64,000 bases of DNA from Glandiceps talaboti (taxonomy: Eukaryota; Hemichordata; Enteropneusta; Spengelidae). Numbering within the stretch: position 1 is the first letter of the stretch; every line of letters begins with the position of its first letter. Below the pieces are notes generated by a model. The model ran no database searches and was not told where the DNA came from. It saw only the letters and a list, made by a program, of their open reading frames with translations. The position numbers were made by a program, and so were the translations under genes. The stretch is from positions 1,116,001 through 1,180,000 of the forward strand of contig NC_135550.1 of assembly GCF_964340395.1 (NCBI RefSeq). Reading direction: 5' to 3'. Shown piece by piece: positions 35,701-47,720 of this stretch.

Positions 35701-37185
35701 CCCAGACCCATTTTGACCCCATTTTAGACCATTCAAATTTGTAGAAGATCCTATTGTAGACCAAAATGCATAATCACCGATATCAAAATGTCAACCAGCG
35801 AATTAGCTGGAGGAAATTCCCAGAAATTTCGAACTACAATGTAGGCAAGAATTTATTATGTGGTTCCCTCCAGGACCCGGATCCAGGACCTCATAGACAA
35901 AACAAAAACGAAAATTGTGAAAATGAACCCCATTTTAGACTCTTTATTTCAAATTTAAAATACAGTACACCCCATTTCAGAGCAAAGGTTGACAAACCCA
36001 ATCCCAAAGGGCAGCACATATACGTACATGTACAGTGTACACCCAATAAACGGGAGTACCCCCCCCCACCCCCCCCCCCCCCCACACACACACAATTAAT
36101 CCTGCTTGCAAGTTGCAGGCAAGTGCATATCGCGTTTTGTTCAACACCAAGGAAGCCACGACTTATTACTGGACGTAATGTATGCATGAGGACTAACACA
36201 TACTAACTGCAATAATTGTAGCGTTTGCTGTGATTTTGACGGCTTTTTCGTCTGTTTTTGTGCCCTTTCGTTGATATTCGGGTTAAACATCGGAACGAAA
36301 AAAAAGCCTTCAAAACCACAGCAGCTAACACACATGTACCGTTTCAACTTCATAATTGTGATAATGCTGAGGTGGCTGGTTTTTTTTCAAAGAACAACTT
36401 ACCTGCTGAGCAGTATACACACACGCCAAGATTACCGAAAAGTGACGACTTTACAGATCAAAGAACCATCAAAATAAGCAGAGTCCCAACAACTCTTGCC
36501 CTACTGCAAGCTTGACACGCTAACATACACGAGGGCATTGTGGGAGTCACATCTGTTTTACTCTTCCGCTTCTGGACTAATGTGAAGGCCTGGACGGGTA
36601 AGCAATGGTGTAAAATCATATTTTGAACAAACGATTAACATGCGATCGACCATAAAATTTGGTAGGTCGTGTACTTTTATTCAAACCAAGTCAAATTCGA
36701 TAGTTGGGAGATGAGTGAGCGTGCCATCCCATATATCCCTGCTGTTTAAACGTGTGAAATCGCGTATCCCGTATTCATAAGGTCACATGACCAGACAGTG
36801 CAGTGTTGCTCAGTTCTAGGTGATATTAGTATGGGTATCGCGTTTTGCTGCGGAGTTCATTATATTAGGTAATGAATATAATGCAAAACATGATAAAAAG
36901 GTTGTGATGTTGAATTTTATCACACTGTGTGAACTTGTGAAAATGACGACAATGTGATTCGATAGTAATGTTTCCTTCCAAGGGATGGTGAATTGTTAGT
37001 AACAAAACTAGTGCTAGCTAGCTGTAATCATTGTAACGTTTGATGTGATTTTGAGGGCTTTTCCGTCTGTTTTTGTGCGTTTTGTTTCGTTCCGACGTTT
37101 AACCCGAACCAAACGCTACAATTCCTCTAACGCAAACGCAAATAGACGAGACCACGTTGAAAACGTGAGTGAGCTAGGTGTCAGT
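35701..37185. repeat. Spacer with two foldback derivatives
   Basis: Contains C-rich runs at 36059-36083, a mini-foldback at about 36209-36331 (agcgtttgctgtgattttga pairing with tcaaaaccacagc), and a half element at 37021-37185 that matches one arm of 35204-35700. No gene is supported. Confidence 0.6.
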
Positions 37186-39892
37186 TTACTGTCCGTTTCC
37201 ACACTCAACTCGCCCCATTTTCAACTCGCCCCAACTCTTTACATTATAACTTACTTACACGTGCATGCATATATGAAAATCGAAGCTACAATTTAGTAGT
37301 ACTCAATTTGGAGGGTCTATGGAAATCTCGTATTCCACTAATGAAGGACCACTTGCACTGTAAACGGGGTATACATGTACAGTGTGTACTACAATACTTA
37401 CGTTAACGGTTAAGTATACATGAAAGGTTGTCAATTTTTTTTCATTATTATGCTTATTTTGCCATAAAATAAATTAAATGGCATTCATACCTCTAAATAT
37501 TATGCACATTGGCAAGAAAGTCGCAGAAATACTTGCCCCCTTAATCCCCTGTGCTTCGACTAACTTTGGCACCTCAGCCAGCTCACGAAAGGTGCCTGAG
37601 TTCCCACTGTTACAAAAGCCTTCTAAGCCTTTGTGTAATGTTTACTTATGAATTACTAATTATGCTTGCCATAGAGTATTATCTGTAACTGTACATATTT
37701 TTGTGTACCAGTTTAGTCTTCCAGCAACAATGGTTCCTCGGTTTTTTGAAGGCAGCACCCACAGTGAAACGATCACCCTACACACATTTCCGAGTGATAT
37801 ATAAACTGAGTAGGTAACGAGTGAAGGCAGTTGAAACCAGGCGTGAAAACTGGACAGTGATGCCATAGAGTGAAAGCTGGTAAATGTTACCGGGGCCGGC
37901 GTTCTCCACGTCACCGGTGTAGCCATGATCCAAGCAAAAAACAGGAAAACATATAAAATAATTTGAAATAATGTTTCACGAATCAAGAAAGCAAGTTTAG
38001 CTTCATAAAATATTTTCAATACAATAACATTTTTTTGGAAACAATGCGTAGTCTGATTGTATGTTTTGATTTCCATGTTGCTGAGAGATGATCGTGATAC
38101 ATCACATGTACATACTATCGCAATCTTATCGAAGTAAAAAGACGCAACGCTAATTATAATGTTGCTATTTTTGTTTCCATTGTTTTGTCTACCTGAACAA
38201 TTACTGTGTCACATGTCCAAAGTGGATGGTCACAGCAAAGTACAGTCAACACTTCAAGCTCCCAGGTCAAATAAATCCACAACTAAGACATGTCTACCCA
38301 TTAAAAATTCAAACAAAATGAAAATGGTCCTAGACCAATACGCAATAAACCACAGTACGGCTGGCTTCAGTGAGCATGGGCCGTGCTTTGAAAGAAGATG
38401 GAACCACTTCATGTCACAGTTTGCAATGTGGATGGTAATGAACGCAGTAAAAAATGAAATAAAGTGCATGTACACATAGTTTTCAAGAGAGATAGCTATC
38501 CAACAAAATGTTCTGCTCTAAGGAATTTGTGGATCTACTGAACAACTTGAGAGAATATTATGGGGGACTCGTTGCGTTGTGTTGACTTCTCGTGAAACCA
38601 TTCTCATCCGATCTCTGTATGATCAATGAGTACGGAAATATGAAATAATTTTTGTTTCGATTAGATTGTCTGTGGGAGCTGTTTTTCACCCTTTGAATAG
38701 TTATGTCAACAAAGGACGCTGATAACAGCCTTCACTTTATGTAAACAATACAGCTTCACTAGGACGTAAACAATATGATGGATGGTCCATGTTGCGATAC
38801 AGGACAGCAAGGCATAGTCAGAAAACAAGCACTAAACTTGCATGATGGATATTTAAACACAGGTATACTATTACACTTAATGTGTACTAGCCTTGACTAC
38901 ATTTTTCTGTGAAATTTACATCGAAAAAAACCCTTATAAAGCTGTGTCATTCAGTCTCTGTGGTTGACCACCCACCTTCCTCACTCATTCACTGCCAGAG
39001 GAACTATCGTTACTGCTAGCAGTAGGATTTAAAGAATATGGCTAAAATCACACCATCAGATATTAAAGCTGGAATGTATTGCTCTGCGCTTGAGGCATCT
39101 GACGAATATTCAACGTCGAGTTCTGGCAAAAACTGGTTGTGAAGTTGACCTTCTGGCTCGGCCCTAATGGCTTTGCATGTAAAGATAGACTGATGAAGAC
39201 ATTTGTGTTCCTCAAGTGATGTCATGATGTTCCAAAATCTGTCCTATGCATATGCAAATGAGAAGTACTTTCTGAGGTGCTCTGTGGCTGAGCCTAGAGT
39301 GGCTCATTTTTCACGCAATTTCTCATGTCAGAACTATTCTATACTGTCACAAAACCCAATGTCGTTTATTTTTATGGCAAAATGAACATAATGATGAAAA
39401 AAAGTATCATCCTTTGCATGTACAACTTTAACCAGTTGCGTTAATCACAGAACTGCCCTATATTATAAAGAGGATTATGGCTAAGCTATGCAAATGCGTG
39501 AAATTCAAACTGCTGTACAGAGCACTAGCTTCTGGATCTTGTTTTCAGCATTTTTTCTGTGCTCCGAGAAACACACAGGTCATGTATCATGTACAAATTG
39601 TTTGTGAATGTTGTAGGATGGTAACTTGATACACAAATTAGTTGAAATCAATCTGTTTGTTTCATAGAATGAAAAAAACTTTCAAAATGAGACAAATTTC
39701 CCTGCAAATTGCTGTTTAGATTGTGTGTCACTTTGGATTATTCAAATATGTGGCATTTGCATGTGAACAACCCAGATAGGGAATGTTTATATTTTGGTGA
39801 TTACTTGCCAGTGAGTCATCACAAGTTCTCCACCTCCAAACATACAGTCAGTCATATGCAAAATAGGGTCCCAGGCACAGGCAGTCATGCCT
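37186..39892. other. Spacer with two unassigned ORFs
   Basis: Two open frames deserve mention only as possibilities. Minus 37660-38076 has 138 codons with a hydrophobic segment. Plus 38159-38479 has 106 codons, with KTCLPIKNSNK and FERRWNHFMSQF, and a gtaatg donor-like site after atgtggatg. I recognise neither, and neither has clear splice support. Confidence 0.3.
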
Positions 39893-40025
39893 TTAAAGTG
39901 TATGTAAATAGGTTTCCAAAGTTTCCAACTTTTTGCCTGCAAATGATGTAGTTTTCATAGGTGATTAAAGATTTGTATGATATTTTTGACAAAAGTATGA
40001 TATTAATAATGAAAAATTGATTTTT
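39893..40025 (+). pseudogene. Decayed inverted copy of the 43.5 kb exon edge
   Basis: The block contains ttcatag|gtgattaaag, an intron end plus the first 20 codons of an exon reading VIKDLYDIFDKS, then a stop. It is an inverted, diverged copy of 43441-43573, including about 65 bases of the preceding intron. It is duplicated genomic DNA, not a processed copy. Confidence 0.65.
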
Positions 40026-43000
40026 TGGAAATCTGCGATGAGCATTTTGCTTCAAGAGTCTTCGGAAAATTGCGTCACTGCCGGAAGATGATCGCGGCAT
40101 CCATGTTTTTTTAACCATGCCTGAACGTTGCGTGGTAAGGGGACATCAATGATTGAGTCTACACTGATTTTCTCACAAAAGATTTGGAAGTTCTAATCAG
40201 CTTGCTTCTTTTCAACATACAGAGGATAAGTTTCCAAACGTTTACAATTATGTCTTAGTACTGCACAACTCTCAAACTCACGAAAAACGATCACGAATGA
40301 TAAGATGTTGCGTCCTGGTGTACTACATATTACGGCACTGGCAACAATGACGTTTCTCTTGTTGGCTGTGATTACAAGTCCTAATGTTGAATTGAGTTGA
40401 AAGTTATTTCACCAGATAAGAAACATAAATTACACTTTCAAAGAACATACTAGTATAACGTTACGAGCTGGTACTACCACATAATGGGGATTTTTACTTG
40501 CGATAGCAACATCTTCGTACTGGCCCATATCCACGCTGATGAATAACAAAAACAAAACATGCTCATACGTACTATGGTACTATATAGTACAGTGCACTTC
40601 CTTTTAGACATATTCATGACCTTATTGTATGACTTTGGTTTCCTTGTCATTGAATGAAGACCAGTCATTTATAAATGCAAAATTTAATGCATTGTTTGCA
40701 AGGTTGAGAGCAGTTGGATGTGACTGAGAGTGAGAACAGAGCCAGAGGTTCTCTGGAGCATGTCTAGTCACACGTTGTGCGGAACTGTACTGGGCGCTCT
40801 AGTGGTAGACCTCGCCCTGCTAACCTTGAACGCAGTGTATGCTCAGTGCTCACCATCAATAAATTATTTGGTCCTTCCTGAACTGTTCTGATTTTTTCTG
40901 GTAATGATGATTTCACAAAATCCTTTAAAGATCAAACCTTCAGTATTACACAGATGTTCACATGAAATATATGAATGGCGGTTCAAACACAGTTAGCGTA
41001 CGTACACACACTGTGTAGTCAGGTAGTCAGTAAGTCGATATACATGTAACTAGTGTGTGAACTTAAGGGAAAATGACTACTGGTCATAAGGACCGCATGT
41101 AGCAAATGCTGCTGGTCCTTCAGGAAAACTGCTGGTCCATATTCAATGCAGTTCACATTCACGACCTATATCTATACCCCTCAATTACAGATTAGATGAT
41201 TTTGAACTTTAGATACAACATATCTTTAGATATACTAAAGTAAAAGAGAGTACAACGAATTGTTTACTATCCTCTATTATTTCATCAATTTGTTCTCACA
41301 ATTGAAAATTTCCACTCACAGAGTCAAAAAATACAACTTGGAAGTAAACTTGGCAGTAAATTTTGGATTCACAACCAAACACTTTTTGACTCTGTGAGTA
41401 GAGATTTTCATTTGTAACTATAAACCCAGAGACTATGAATATTCATTCTCGCATAATCTGTTCCTATAGACTACATGTATAGTGGCCTGAGACTGAACTT
41501 TCATTCCACCAGTGTAGAAATACAGATCCATAGATTGTAGATAATATGGGTTAATGAATGAATCAATAAATCTACATTATCAGCAATCTCTAATAGCTCA
41601 CAGTCCTCTCCTTACTCTCTGTACAATTCACTAAATTCTAAATCACATAATCCAGAGTCAGATTCATCATATGTGTCAACAGCTAATGTAGCTTTCCCAC
41701 CATTAGCTAAGTCAGACCACAAATTCATCATAGCAGTTTGTTTTGTCGCATAACTATCCCTCTTGAAAACTGTATTCGCTTCATTTCAATTTCCATCCAC
41801 ACAGTGACACGGAGCGGTTACGTCTTCCTTCAGTCTTTACAAATATGTATTGAAGCCCCCCCCCCCCCCCATGAAGCCCTACCCGTATACCCTACCGTGG
41901 TGTATTGCGTATCGTCTCTGACTGTTTGTGTAAGAAATCTGACCATGATGAAGAGAACTATGGCTAATCATGTCTTACAGTGCAAGTTTTTTTGTTTGAC
42001 ATTGGGAGCGTGATGTGTTGACTGTACTCTCCTGTGTCATCCACTATGTATAGTATTGGCATGATGCAGTATTTTTCCAGATACAACAATGGCAACAAAA
42101 ATGCAACATTTCTAAGTTTATACGTTGATTACAACATAACAGGACATACATTATCATATACATCAAATTGAAAGCAATCAAACTGCATTTTTTTCACTGT
42201 TTTTACCAAAAAAAAAAACCTATCGTACTGAAGATATCTTACGAAGTGTACCTGCCTTCTTTATTAGTTAAAACGCCATTTTCAGAGTAGTTTATATGTT
42301 TTCCGTCAGTTTGTTTTGATCATGGCCACACACATGGGGAACTCTGGTAAATTGATCGGGAAACCCGCTAACATTTACTGGCTTTAATACCAGCCTTTAA
42401 AAACAGTGTCTGTTTCGTCTTCTTCTTCGGAAGCTCATTGCTGCCTTCTAAATATCGCCACATACTAAAATATAAATACAACATGGAACTGTCTCAAACA
42501 CGTTAAAAGTTTCATACACTATGAACAGTAAACTTTACAACAGTGATTACTACATGGCGGAAAATAGACGCATGCGCTGAATGCGTAAAATGAGTCTGAA
42601 TGTCTAAGACGTTCTGATTAGTCAAGACACAAATAATTAGAGAAATTTAGCCAATCATGTGTTTGCTAACGTAATTTCATAAAGTAAATGCTGTATGCTA
42701 CGTCATATGTAGACATGATATCAACATTGACAACAACACATAGCAAGCTAGCTCTGTGCTGCTTGACTTGAACGAGATGTCGAGAGTAAAATAGGTAATA
42801 CAAGATCAGATTCATGTACTACATGAATAGGTAAAATTGGATCTATGTTTGAATAAATGTTTTTATTTACTCCAAATTTCAATTGGTCATAAGGACCGAT
42901 AAGTTGTTGTAATTCTGAAAAACTGTCGGTCCGAACGGAAATCTGTTGGCCTCAGGCCAAAGGACCGGCATTAATTTCGCATGCTGCATGTAACCCCACT

Positions 43001-43119
43001 AAACAGTACTACTGTTACGGTGTTATGATCTCAATGGGACAACTTCTTTTGAAATTTCGACCCAATGTTTTCATTCATCTGCTAATTTAAAATATCTACT
43101 TTTTATTATCATAACTTAC
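40026..43119. other. Spacer; possible promoter near 40.1 kb
   Basis: At 40076-40140 there is an ETS-like ccggaag, then atgcctgaacgttgcgtg followed by gtaagg. This could be a first exon encoding MPERCV, a common start of THAP-domain proteins, but no zinc-finger cysteines follow in this sequence. A C run lies at 41856-41870. Two ggtcataaggaccg blocks (41080 and 42893) suggest an unresolved repeat. I see no other gene. Confidence 0.3.
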
Positions 43120-43506
43120 CAGTCAGTATTATTTAGTCTGTCGACAGTAATATCGTCAGCGATCATCTGCAGCTGGGGATTGTTGTTTGACTGTAGTCGT
43201 GGTTTTGCTAATGGTTCATACATATATGGTACAATACAAGCATCCCCCACTACATCATCTTCTTCATCCCTAGTACTGCATGTCCCTTGTATTGTTGTCA
43301 TTGTCAATTTCAACTTCTAAATAGTGGAATGTGGTTCCACTAGAATCGGTATCGCTTGTTATGTAATTGGACATATTTGAAATTCCTTCCGGTGTGACAT
43401 CATGAAATACATAAACACCTTCAGCAATTTCTGGAATTTTTCCCAAAAAATCAATTTTTTGTAATATCGTACTTTTGTCAAAAATGTCACACAAATCTTT
43501 AATCAC
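43120..43506 (-). pseudogene. P2X7-intracellular-domain-like exon, frameshifted
   Basis: Minus strand. The acceptor is ttttcatag|gtgatt and the donor actgactg|gtaagt. The first frame gives VIKDLCDIFDKST and KIPEIAEGVYVFHDVT, and stops at 43270. A second frame, overlapping between 43313 and 43270, continues with RDEEDDVVG, PYMYEPLAKPR and DRLNNTDW up to the donor. The PYMYEP motif and the NTDW end resemble the N-terminal part of invertebrate proteins with the P2X7 intracellular domain, whose next exon normally begins with a C-x-C-G-x-C motif. I did not find that exon. Either one indel has broken the frame or there is a sequencing error. The family assignment is tentative. Confidence 0.45.
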
Positions 43507-43573
43507 CTATGAAAACTATGTCATTTGCAGGCAAAAAGTCAGAAACTTTGAAAACCTATTTACATACACTTTA

Positions 43574-45454
43574 ACTCAGGAGAGGAGACAACCATAGGCG
43601 CGAGTCGTAAGCGTGTCAGTCATAAATATTCTCCCTGGTTATTATTATTATTTGCATTGTAAACAAGTCACACTGCGAAAATTGATATTCCATGACTGAG
43701 GAAAGTTGTAAACACTGTTGCCTATCTGTGCTAGTGTAAGTGCTGAATCTAGCAAATACCTAGCCAAAACCCACATGCATTCGCGACCGACCACCACTTT
43801 CTGCTATGAAATGCTATATTTGCTAAGCTTCGACTGGCCACGTACATAAAATATGTAAATTTTTCGGTCCCCGTACTTTGAGTCCATGTATTGTTTGTTT
43901 GAGTCCATGTATTGTTAAACATTTACTAGTGTTGTCAAGGCGAGTTGAAAATGGGGCAAGTTGAAATTGGGGAGAGTTGAAATGGGACGAGTTGAATTTG
44001 GGATGAAGTGAATCGCAATCATTTCAAAATGCTGCATGTGTTGCTACATTTGCCGATTTTGACGGAATCAGAGTACCTCTGAACACTTCTTGGGTCTTGA
44101 AGGTGCCGTTATTAAGGTTGGTGTAAGGAAATGTCTGATATTTTGCCAGGTAAGGCGTAATTTAGCAGAAAAATCCGCCCAACTTTGCGATTCAGATCTG
44201 AATCGGTTCCGTCTATTTGCATTTGTGTTAAAGGAATTGTAGCATTTGATTCAGGTTAAACGTCGAAATGAAAAAGGCACAAAAACAGATGGAAAAAGCC
44301 CTCAAAATCACATCAAACGCAGCTAGTGGCTAGCAAGTAGCATGGAAGTACCATTTGCCTAGTAATCACTAAAAGAAGTCCGGAAATTATGAAAATGGTT
44401 TCTTCCACAGCAAAGGAAGAACAGCATGACAATGTCTGATAAACAAATGTGATGCATCATTCAAGAAATTCATCATAACATCATGATCATCTTCTGCAGT
44501 TGCCAAACAGTAAATATTGGCACATCGACAATCATGAACGTTTTCTCTCCATAATTGTTGTACTGTCATGGTCAAGTATTTGAAAGAAAGATCAAATGAT
44601 ACTAAAGCTTTGTTTATGAGTTAATATTAATTTCTGTCGGTACAAAATGTAGATCAGGTACAGATCAGGTCAGCTGGTATCAACAGAATGGTATTTTTGG
44701 ATTCACATCGGGTCCAAAGATGTGAAATCAGCCATTATGCTTGTTGTAGATTTTTGAATAGTTGTCATCAGGTTATTTTCTCAGCAATTCGCCATCAGTT
44801 ATGTTTTTGTTTTTTCAAAATCACCAATCAATTGATAGTCTAGTTCCTGATGACGGTGTTACACAGTTATATCTTCACACATTACATCAATGTCATTAAT
44901 TTCCCACAGAATTCTGTGCTCGCCCCCCCCCCCCCCCCCCCTCCCTACACCGTTGATATAAATGTGATATTGTTGCGCCGCCACATGATTTTAATTCAGC
45001 AAACTGGAGGTAGCGTTCGGTTGGACATTTGCATATCATATCAGTGCTAGAAAGGGCAACAACATTTGACCTTTGATTTCCCACAATGCATGGTCAACAA
45101 ACAAAATGACAGATCTTGTAATTGTGCATTCAAGACATTCCAGGTATTTTCTCATTACAAAAAGAATAACAAGAGGCTGTAACATGAACAACAACTTGTT
45201 ATTAAGTGCTAAATTCCCGCTATAGTCACAACAGTTGTACAATGAGCGATGACAACAGCCTGTCAATTTGTGATGGATTACTACTGACATATGCCATTTG
45301 CACTTCGCCCAGCATGGGGTTTAACCGCATTTAATGTTTAGAGTAACATTATTGACTAGATGTGAATATAACAACGTACATAGTGTAAAATCGGAACTTG
45401 GTTGCCAGGAACTAGACTATGCCACTGATTAATGTCTCCTGTTTAAGGAATCAC
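43574..45454. other. Spacer with a foldback-family piece
   Basis: 44026-44325 is a minus-strand relative of 35204-35700, including the same translated centre (SRPKKCSEV). It also holds a C run at 44923-44941. Repeated gagttgaaa/tggg blocks at 43935-44010 match inverted sequence near 37195-37235. No gene is supported. Confidence 0.5.
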
Positions 45455-45535
45455 GTTTTTAGCACAACTGAACTGAGGTGAATAGTGTGTGTATACAGAT
45501 GTGTGTCTGTGTCTGTGTGTATGTAAATGACCAAT
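45455..45535. repeat. Hairpin-headed TG microsatellite
   Basis: Starts ttttagcacaactgaactga and runs into a gtgtgtctgtgtctgtgtgt tract. Other members start near 47572, 48620 and 59435. Confidence 0.8.
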
Positions 45536-45632
45536 ACGGCATATGCCGGTTATCGAACTTCCGGTTGTTTCGCAGGAAAGTATCGTGAGAGGGCGCACCA
45601 TATCTGACAAAGTGAGGGCCAGAATTTTCGTC

Positions 45633-46266
45633 ATGGCATCTAATAGTATGGCGATGTATGAAGCTGTCAACAAAATGGGCGTAAAAAAACTCTGTGCATT
45701 CATAAAAGAGTGGAAAATTACTACTTCTAAATCTACTAGATATCGCCAGAAATGCTGTCAACCTTGGTCTTGAAACACTAGAAAATGATAATTTTCTGAG
45801 AGAACGGAAGAGGAGACGAATAGTGGATGTCGGGCACCAAAAGATAGAACTAATCGACAGCGGAAACATTGAAAGTTGGACGGAGGACCTTCGAAATATA
45901 CCCGATGTAGACATGATAAACATATTTTTTTACCTTACTTATTGCTGGACAAAAGAACGATTAGAAAATTACAAATCTGACAACAGCTTCCAATCTGATT
46001 AAAATCCGATGTAGATGTCGGCTAATCGTTCATTGCTATTTTACCTTCGTTATTTTGCCTGAATTGACCTTCTTGGTACATGTTTACATTTTTTAGCCTG
46101 CCTGATCGCCTCCTCTACGATCAGGCTAAAAAATGTAAACATGTACCAAGAAGGTCGATTCAGGCAAAATAACGAAGGTAAAATAGCAATAAACGATTAG
46201 CCGACATCTACATCGGATTTTAATCAGATTGAACAGCTTCCAGCTACAGTCATCGCAATATTGAGA
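45633..46266 (+). pseudogene. Broken ORF of a YqaJ/SWIM-type element family?
   Basis: A frame from ATG 45633 reads MASNSMAMYEAVNKMG and KLCAFIKEWK. An extra base in an A run near 45715 shifts it, and the continuing frame reads LLDIARNAVNLGLE, ESWTEDLRNIPDV and CWTKERLENYKSDNSF. That frame is then interrupted at 45991 by a foldback element. Across the insertion the original would have ended ten or so residues later. The W-x2-DL-x2-P and YKS-type pattern resembles the N-terminus of invertebrate proteins that carry SWIM zinc fingers and YqaJ-like nuclease domains, but this is a weak match from memory. The upstream cttccggttg at 45549 is ETS-like. Confidence 0.4.
45991..46231. mobile_element. 241 bp foldback MITE with 9 bp duplication
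   Basis: Near-perfect complementary arms of about 110 bp, starting caatctgattaaaatccgat and ending with its complement aatcagattg, meet at a small loop near 46110. The target duplication aacagcttc is exact (45982-45990 and 46232-46240). Very long arms plus a 9 bp duplication suggest a Mutator-like non-autonomous element; that is inference. A partial second copy lies at 46641-46785. Confidence 0.9.
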
Positions 46267-46640
46267 GTTTGATCGACAATTACCAAGCCACATGTTTATA
46301 TTGTAACTGATGTCGCTGCATCCTTAGGCCTTTCTTGTTTATCAGAACAGTGGGGTAGCACCACGGGTGAAGTCATAAAACTTTGTCCGGAAGAAACCAT
46401 TTCATGTACTGGTTATAAGTTGGCATACACATATTTGTATTGATATACTCAACATGACTATCACACTTTGGTAAGCCTGCTAATGTTTATTCAGGACCAT
46501 CAGTGTATAAAAAAACCCATTGAAGTTGGCAACGAATCATAAATATTGTTATTGTGATTGATGTACCACACCGCCAACCCCTTCAATGAATCGGCCTTCC
46601 ATGTAACGTTTACGTGGTTCACTCATACCATGTCTTATAC

Positions 46641-46785
46641 CAATCTGATTAAAATCCGATGTAGATGTCGGCTAATCGTTCATTGCTATTTCGTTATTTT
46701 GCCTGAATTGACCTTCGTGGTACATGTTTACGTTTTTATCCTGATCGGTAGAGGAGGCGATCAAACATGTACCACGAAGGTGCTT
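46641..46785. mobile_element. Deleted copy of the foldback MITE
   Basis: Begins caatctgattaaaatccgat like the full copy, keeps the first arm with small deletions and the loop, and loses the outer part of the second arm after aaacatgtaccacgaaggt. Confidence 0.85.
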
Positions 46786-47078
46786 GAAAATACTACTCAA
46801 GAATATACACTACAGAGTTAGTGTAATCATGGTACATAGTATTGTCAGCTCAAATTCTTCAAACATCTATGTATTTTTCTCAGTCACATTAGTTGAGACT
46901 ATCCTTGACTTTGATATCTTCACCTGAGTTCTTTAAAGCCATCAATAGCCTCTAGACTAGACCATGTGTGTCATCAAAGGCAACATATAACAACAGGAAA
47001 TAGTGCTACATTAATATGTTACATAACTTTCACATATTATTTTTTATCATATAATAGATTCTAAAATTTGCCATCAAG
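46786..47078 (+). other. Upstream region of SETD3 exon
   Basis: No repeat or exon recognised. It should contain the 5' leader or an upstream intron of SETD3. Confidence 0.4.
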
Positions 47079-47166
47079 ATGGGGAGAAAAAGTAGAAAGA
47101 AGCAAATCAGGAACTTGGACACATACAGGAAAGAAATGATGAACCTTGCAAACCATTTACTAGACA
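47079..47166 (+). CDS. SETD3: SETD3, first coding exon
   Basis: ATG in a good context (atcaagATGG) opens a frame reading MGRKSRKKQIRNLDTYRKEM then MNLANHLLD, ending one base into the next codon at a gtaagt donor (47167). SETD3 proteins start MGKKSR and reach a similar NL-x-E/H-LL helix, then a Ser/Pro-rich stretch. SETD3 is the SET-domain enzyme that methylates a histidine of actin in the cytosol. The start is chosen from the conserved basic N-terminus. Human SETD3 is a little longer between these motifs. Confidence 0.8.
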
Positions 47167-47184
47167 GTAAGTAAGGTGATGTTA

Positions 47185-47540
47185 TTGATATAGTAACTGG
47201 TGTATTGTTTAAAGTGTTTCTATAGTAACTGGTGTATCATTTAAAGTGTTTCTATAGTAACTGGTGTATCATTTAAAGTGTTTCTATAGTAACTGGTGTA
47301 TTGTTTAAAGTGTTTCTATAGTAACCGGTGTATCATTTAAAGTGTTTCTATAGTAACCGGGGTATCATTCAAAGTGTTTCTATAGTAACAGGTGTATCAT
47401 TCGAAGTGTTTCTATGGTAACAGGTGTATCATTCAAAGTCTTTCTATAGTAACTGGTGTATCATTCAAAGTGTTTCTATAGTAACAGGTGTATCATTCAA
47501 AGTGTTTCTATAGTAACAGGTGTATCATTCAAAGTTTATT
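47185..47540. repeat. 32 bp minisatellite in SETD3 intron
   Basis: About eleven units of tctatagtaactggtgtatc plus atttaaagtgtt, with a few substitutions (ttcaaag, aacagg) that cluster in the right half of the array. Confidence 0.9.
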
Positions 47541-47569
47541 TTTTGTCACTGTTGGATGTGAAGTGGTAC

Positions 47570-47621
47570 ATTTTTAGCACAACTGAACTGAGGCTCATTC
47601 TATAGCCATGGTGAAATGTGT

Positions 47622-47658
<37 letters not shown>

Positions 47659-47720
47659 CGACAAAGTTAAAAACTGCCAGACCGATTGCCTTGGTATTGG
47701 GTGGAGGGGGGGGGGGGGGA
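47570..47720. repeat. Hairpin-headed TG microsatellite, copy 2
   Basis: ttttagcacaactgaactga head, (TG)n at about 47618-47656, and a 14 G run at 47706-47719. Confidence 0.8.

Noticed and set aside
37660-38076. 138-codon minus-strand ORF
   Set aside because: No recognisable family, no splice context and a hydrophobic AT-rich composition; kept only as a mention.
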